A stretch of 24,147 bases of DNA from an uncultured Collinsella sp. (GTDB lineage: Bacteria; Actinomycetota; Coriobacteriia; Coriobacteriales; Coriobacteriaceae), in contig UQLI01000030.1 in the NCBI GenBank assembly GCA_900541715.1, positions 1 to 24,147 on the forward strand. Reading direction: 5' to 3'. Below the pieces are notes generated by a model that was given only the letters and a program-made list of their open reading frames with translations, ran no database searches and was not told the origin of the DNA. Of this stretch, positions 22,882 to 24,147 are shown one piece after another (the first letter of the stretch is position 1; each line of letters begins with the position of its first letter). Both the position numbers and the translations under genes were made by a program.

Positions 22882-23103
22882 TTACTGGACCTCGACAACG
22901 GCAGCCTCCTCCTTGCGGATGGAAAGCTCGTAGCCGCGCACGTTGATCTCGACCGGATCACCGAGCGGTGCAACCTTCACGACCTTGAACGAAGTGCCCT
23001 TGATGAGCCCCAGGTCCATAAGGTGACGGCGAAGCGCACCCTCACCGTGAAGCTTGACGATGGTAGAGCTCTCGCCCACCTTAACGTCACCCAACGTCTT
23101 CAT
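22882..23103 (-). CDS. feoA: FeoA-family protein (second feoA)
   Basis: A 73-residue SH3-like FeoA protein, the small cytoplasmic partner of FeoB. The family pattern is clear: GESSTIVKLHGEGALRRHLM, then DLGLIKGTSFKVVKVAPLGD and a C-terminal VEINVRGYELSIRKEEAAVV. AAGGGGG lies 8 bases before ATG 23103. It follows the other feoA by 39 bp and precedes feoB, so all three are likely one operon. It has no cysteine. Two dissimilar FeoA proteins next to one FeoB are common in anaerobes. Confidence 0.92.
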   Translation of the reverse strand: MKTLGDVKVGESSTIVKLHGEGALRRHLMDLGLIKGTSFKVVKVAPLGDPVEINVRGYELSIRKEEAAVVEVQ

Positions 23104-23142
23104 CCTCTTGTCCCCCTTTCAGTTTTTATGAAATGCTGCGGA

Positions 23143-23385
23143 CTAACCGACGGTCATGATGTGCATGGCAACCTTGGAATCGATGCCAAAGCGTGCGCCC
23201 AGCACCGTGACGATGATATTGGCGCCACTCGAGCTCACCACGTGGATTTCGTTGCCCTCGACAAAGCCGAGGTCCTTGAGGTGGTGCTTCATGTCCTCAT
23301 TGCCCTTTACACGAGACACGCGCACGGTTTCGCCCGCTTTTACCATCGAAAGCGGCATGGCCGGCATCTGCGGTCCGCAAGACAT
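23143..23385 (-). CDS. feoA: FeoA-family protein (first feoA)
   Basis: An 80-residue FeoA protein, first gene of the feo operon. It has GETVRVSRVKGNEDMKHHL, DLGFVEGNEIHVVSSSG and a VLGARFGIDSKVAMHIMT end, all in the FeoA SH3-like order. The first twelve residues (MSCGPQMPAMPL) are an extension with one cysteine not seen in the second FeoA. TTAGGAG lies 6 bases before ATG 23385. The 15-bp inverted repeat 43 bp upstream is the best candidate for its operator. Confidence 0.92.
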   Translation of the reverse strand: MSCGPQMPAMPLSMVKAGETVRVSRVKGNEDMKHHLKDLGFVEGNEIHVVSSSGANIIVTVLGARFGIDSKVAMHIMTVG

Positions 23386-23427
23386 GAGTGGCTCCTAACG
23401 TCAGTTCGTCCTCAACATCGACGCGAT

Positions 23428-23481
23428 AAAAGTTAACCACGTCTATGTTCGCTTTAGTAAACTAGCACGTGGTTAACTTTT
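23428..23481. promoter_or_regulatory. 15-bp perfect inverted repeat upstream of the feo operon
   Basis: AAAAGTTAACCACGT (23428-23442) is exactly complementary to ACGTGGTTAACTTTT (23467-23481), across 24 bases. Each arm contains the small palindrome GTTAAC, and their centres are 40 bp apart, close to four helical turns. The position just upstream of the feo operon suggests two operators for an iron-responsive repressor, or one large one. The repressor itself is not in the window. Confidence 0.6.
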
Positions 23482-23528
23482 TGGAAAGGGTCCCTATTCA
23501 GATTTCGAAAAAGTTTCCTATATGAAAC

Positions 23529-23564
23529 AAAAAGGCGCGGCAAAGAGCTGTCCTTTGCCGCGCC
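23529..23564 (-). terminator. Intrinsic terminator of the HPr gene
   Basis: GGCGCGGCAAAG (23534-23545) pairs perfectly with CTTTGCCGCGCC (23553-23564). Read leftward the hairpin is followed by TTTTT (23533-23529) and lies 10 bp after the HPr stop codon. Confidence 0.9.
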
Positions 23565-23573
23565 CTGTCATGC

Positions 23574-23822
23574 TTAGAGCGAGAGGTTTCTGATCGACGT
23601 AACGCAGGAAGCCTCGTCTACGCCCGAAACGCGAAAGATGATGTCCTCGCCGCACTCGCCGTAGAGAGCCATGAGGCCCATGACATCGCGACCGTCGGTA
23701 TGGCGGTCGCCGATGCTGACCGACACGTCGCTACGGTGCTTGGCAATGATGTCATAGAGCAGCGCAACCGGGCGGGCGTGTAGTCCCAACGGATCTTTAA
23801 TCGTCTTTGTAAACTCGACCAT
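23574..23822 (-). CDS. HPr-family phosphocarrier with Asp at position 46
   Basis: An 82-residue HPr-family protein. HPr carries phosphate from PEP via enzyme I to sugar-specific PTS enzymes, and the active-site motif GLHARPVA with His15 and Arg17 is intact. In Gram-positive HPr, Ser46 is the site phosphorylated by HPr kinase. Here residue 46 is Asp (GRD46VMGLMAL), a natural phospho-Ser mimic, so kinase control by this route is impossible. A basic and acidic SIGDRHTDGRD stretch replaces the usual residues before it. ATG 23822 was chosen because GGGAGGGGAC is directly upstream; a longer in-frame start lacks a site. The gene is monocistronic. Confidence 0.88.
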   Translation of the reverse strand: MVEFTKTIKDPLGLHARPVALLYDIIAKHRSDVSVSIGDRHTDGRDVMGLMALYGECGEDIIFRVSGVDEASCVTSIRNLSL

Positions 23823-24099
23823 GTCCCCTCCCACGACATCACACATTCGGCCGGCAAACCCAGCCACGTGGTAGTTATTGTAGCGTTAGATGCTTATCGA
23901 GGGCCCCTCCGGATACCCCGTGGTCAAAAAGTGGCAAATATGAGTACTGTCACAAATTTAGTAGCAGCAAAATCGAGAGCAAATTGCCTAGCTTGAGCGA
24001 TTCGAAGAGGTTGAAAGCCGTCAAACGCCCTTTAAAGGGGGTGGCGCGCGCAGACGTGGTGTAAGAGTGTCCTGAGGTCCGTCGCTGCAAGCCCCGATG

Positions 24100-24147
24100 T
24101 TACTCCTTCTTGAGACCGCGCTTCTCGACTATCTCGTCCACTATCTC
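24100..24147 (-). CDS. 3' end of an unidentified leftward gene (partial)
   Basis: On the minus strand the right edge of the window reads EIVDEIVEKRGLKKE followed by TAA (24102-24100). The charged, helix-like composition suggests a real C-terminus, but 15 codons are too few to name a family. The 277 bp between this stop and the HPr start (23823-24099) show no gene. Confidence 0.35.
   Translation of the reverse strand, partial: EIVDEIVEKRGLKKE

Overview
The window looks like a chromosomal segment of a high-GC Gram-positive gut actinobacterium of the Coriobacteriia, most likely Collinsella or a relative. This is inferred from the gene set (a feoA-feoA-feoB cluster with a FeoB-associated Cys-rich peptide, kdpFABC divergent from kdpDE, a two-domain Fe-S/flavin ene-reductase), strong GGAGG-type ribosome binding sites and high GC; no 16S or other marker is present.

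Positions 1-3254 are accessory DNA. They hold a lone AAA+ ATPase (349-1440) with six tandem 10-bp repeats directly upstream (271-330) and four degenerate palindromes directly downstream (1460-1582). A decayed leftward tyrosine integrase (2030-2928) follows, with an unrecognised coding fragment joined to its 3' end. The right boundary is the 3' half of an initiator tRNA-Met (3210-3254), which looks like one attachment site of an integrated element, followed by the tRNA's terminator.

Positions 3514-9428 hold housekeeping and catabolic genes: an MGMT-like protein, a CBS-pair protein translationally linked to a DHA2-type MFS exporter, a cysteine-free ArsC/Spx-fold protein, and a broken sugar-acid module. 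That module has an IlvD/Edd dehydratase with a +1 frameshift, the C-terminal stub of a GntP-type permease and the C-terminal stub of a GntR/FCD regulator. The two stubs abut head to head, as if a deletion removed their shared divergent promoter.

Positions 9528-11477 encode an Old-Yellow-Enzyme/2,4-dienoyl-CoA-reductase-type oxidoreductase. Positions 11591-19988 are the Kdp potassium system: kdpF, kdpA, kdpB and kdpC run leftward from a short regulatory region, and kdpD (split by a +1 shift) and kdpE run rightward. The pump would be induced by its own two-component system under K+ limitation.

Positions 20056-23481 are a ferrous-iron uptake locus (two FeoA, FeoB, Cys-rich membrane peptide) with several inverted repeats around the shared words AGTTAACCA and AAGTTAG/CTAACTT, which are candidate iron-repressor sites. 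An HPr-family protein with Asp at position 46 and the last 15 codons of an unidentified leftward gene close the window.

The most promising candidate for something undescribed is the ATPase framed by two different repeat arrays. The Asp46 HPr and the KdpC-like motif inside KdpA are also worth attention.
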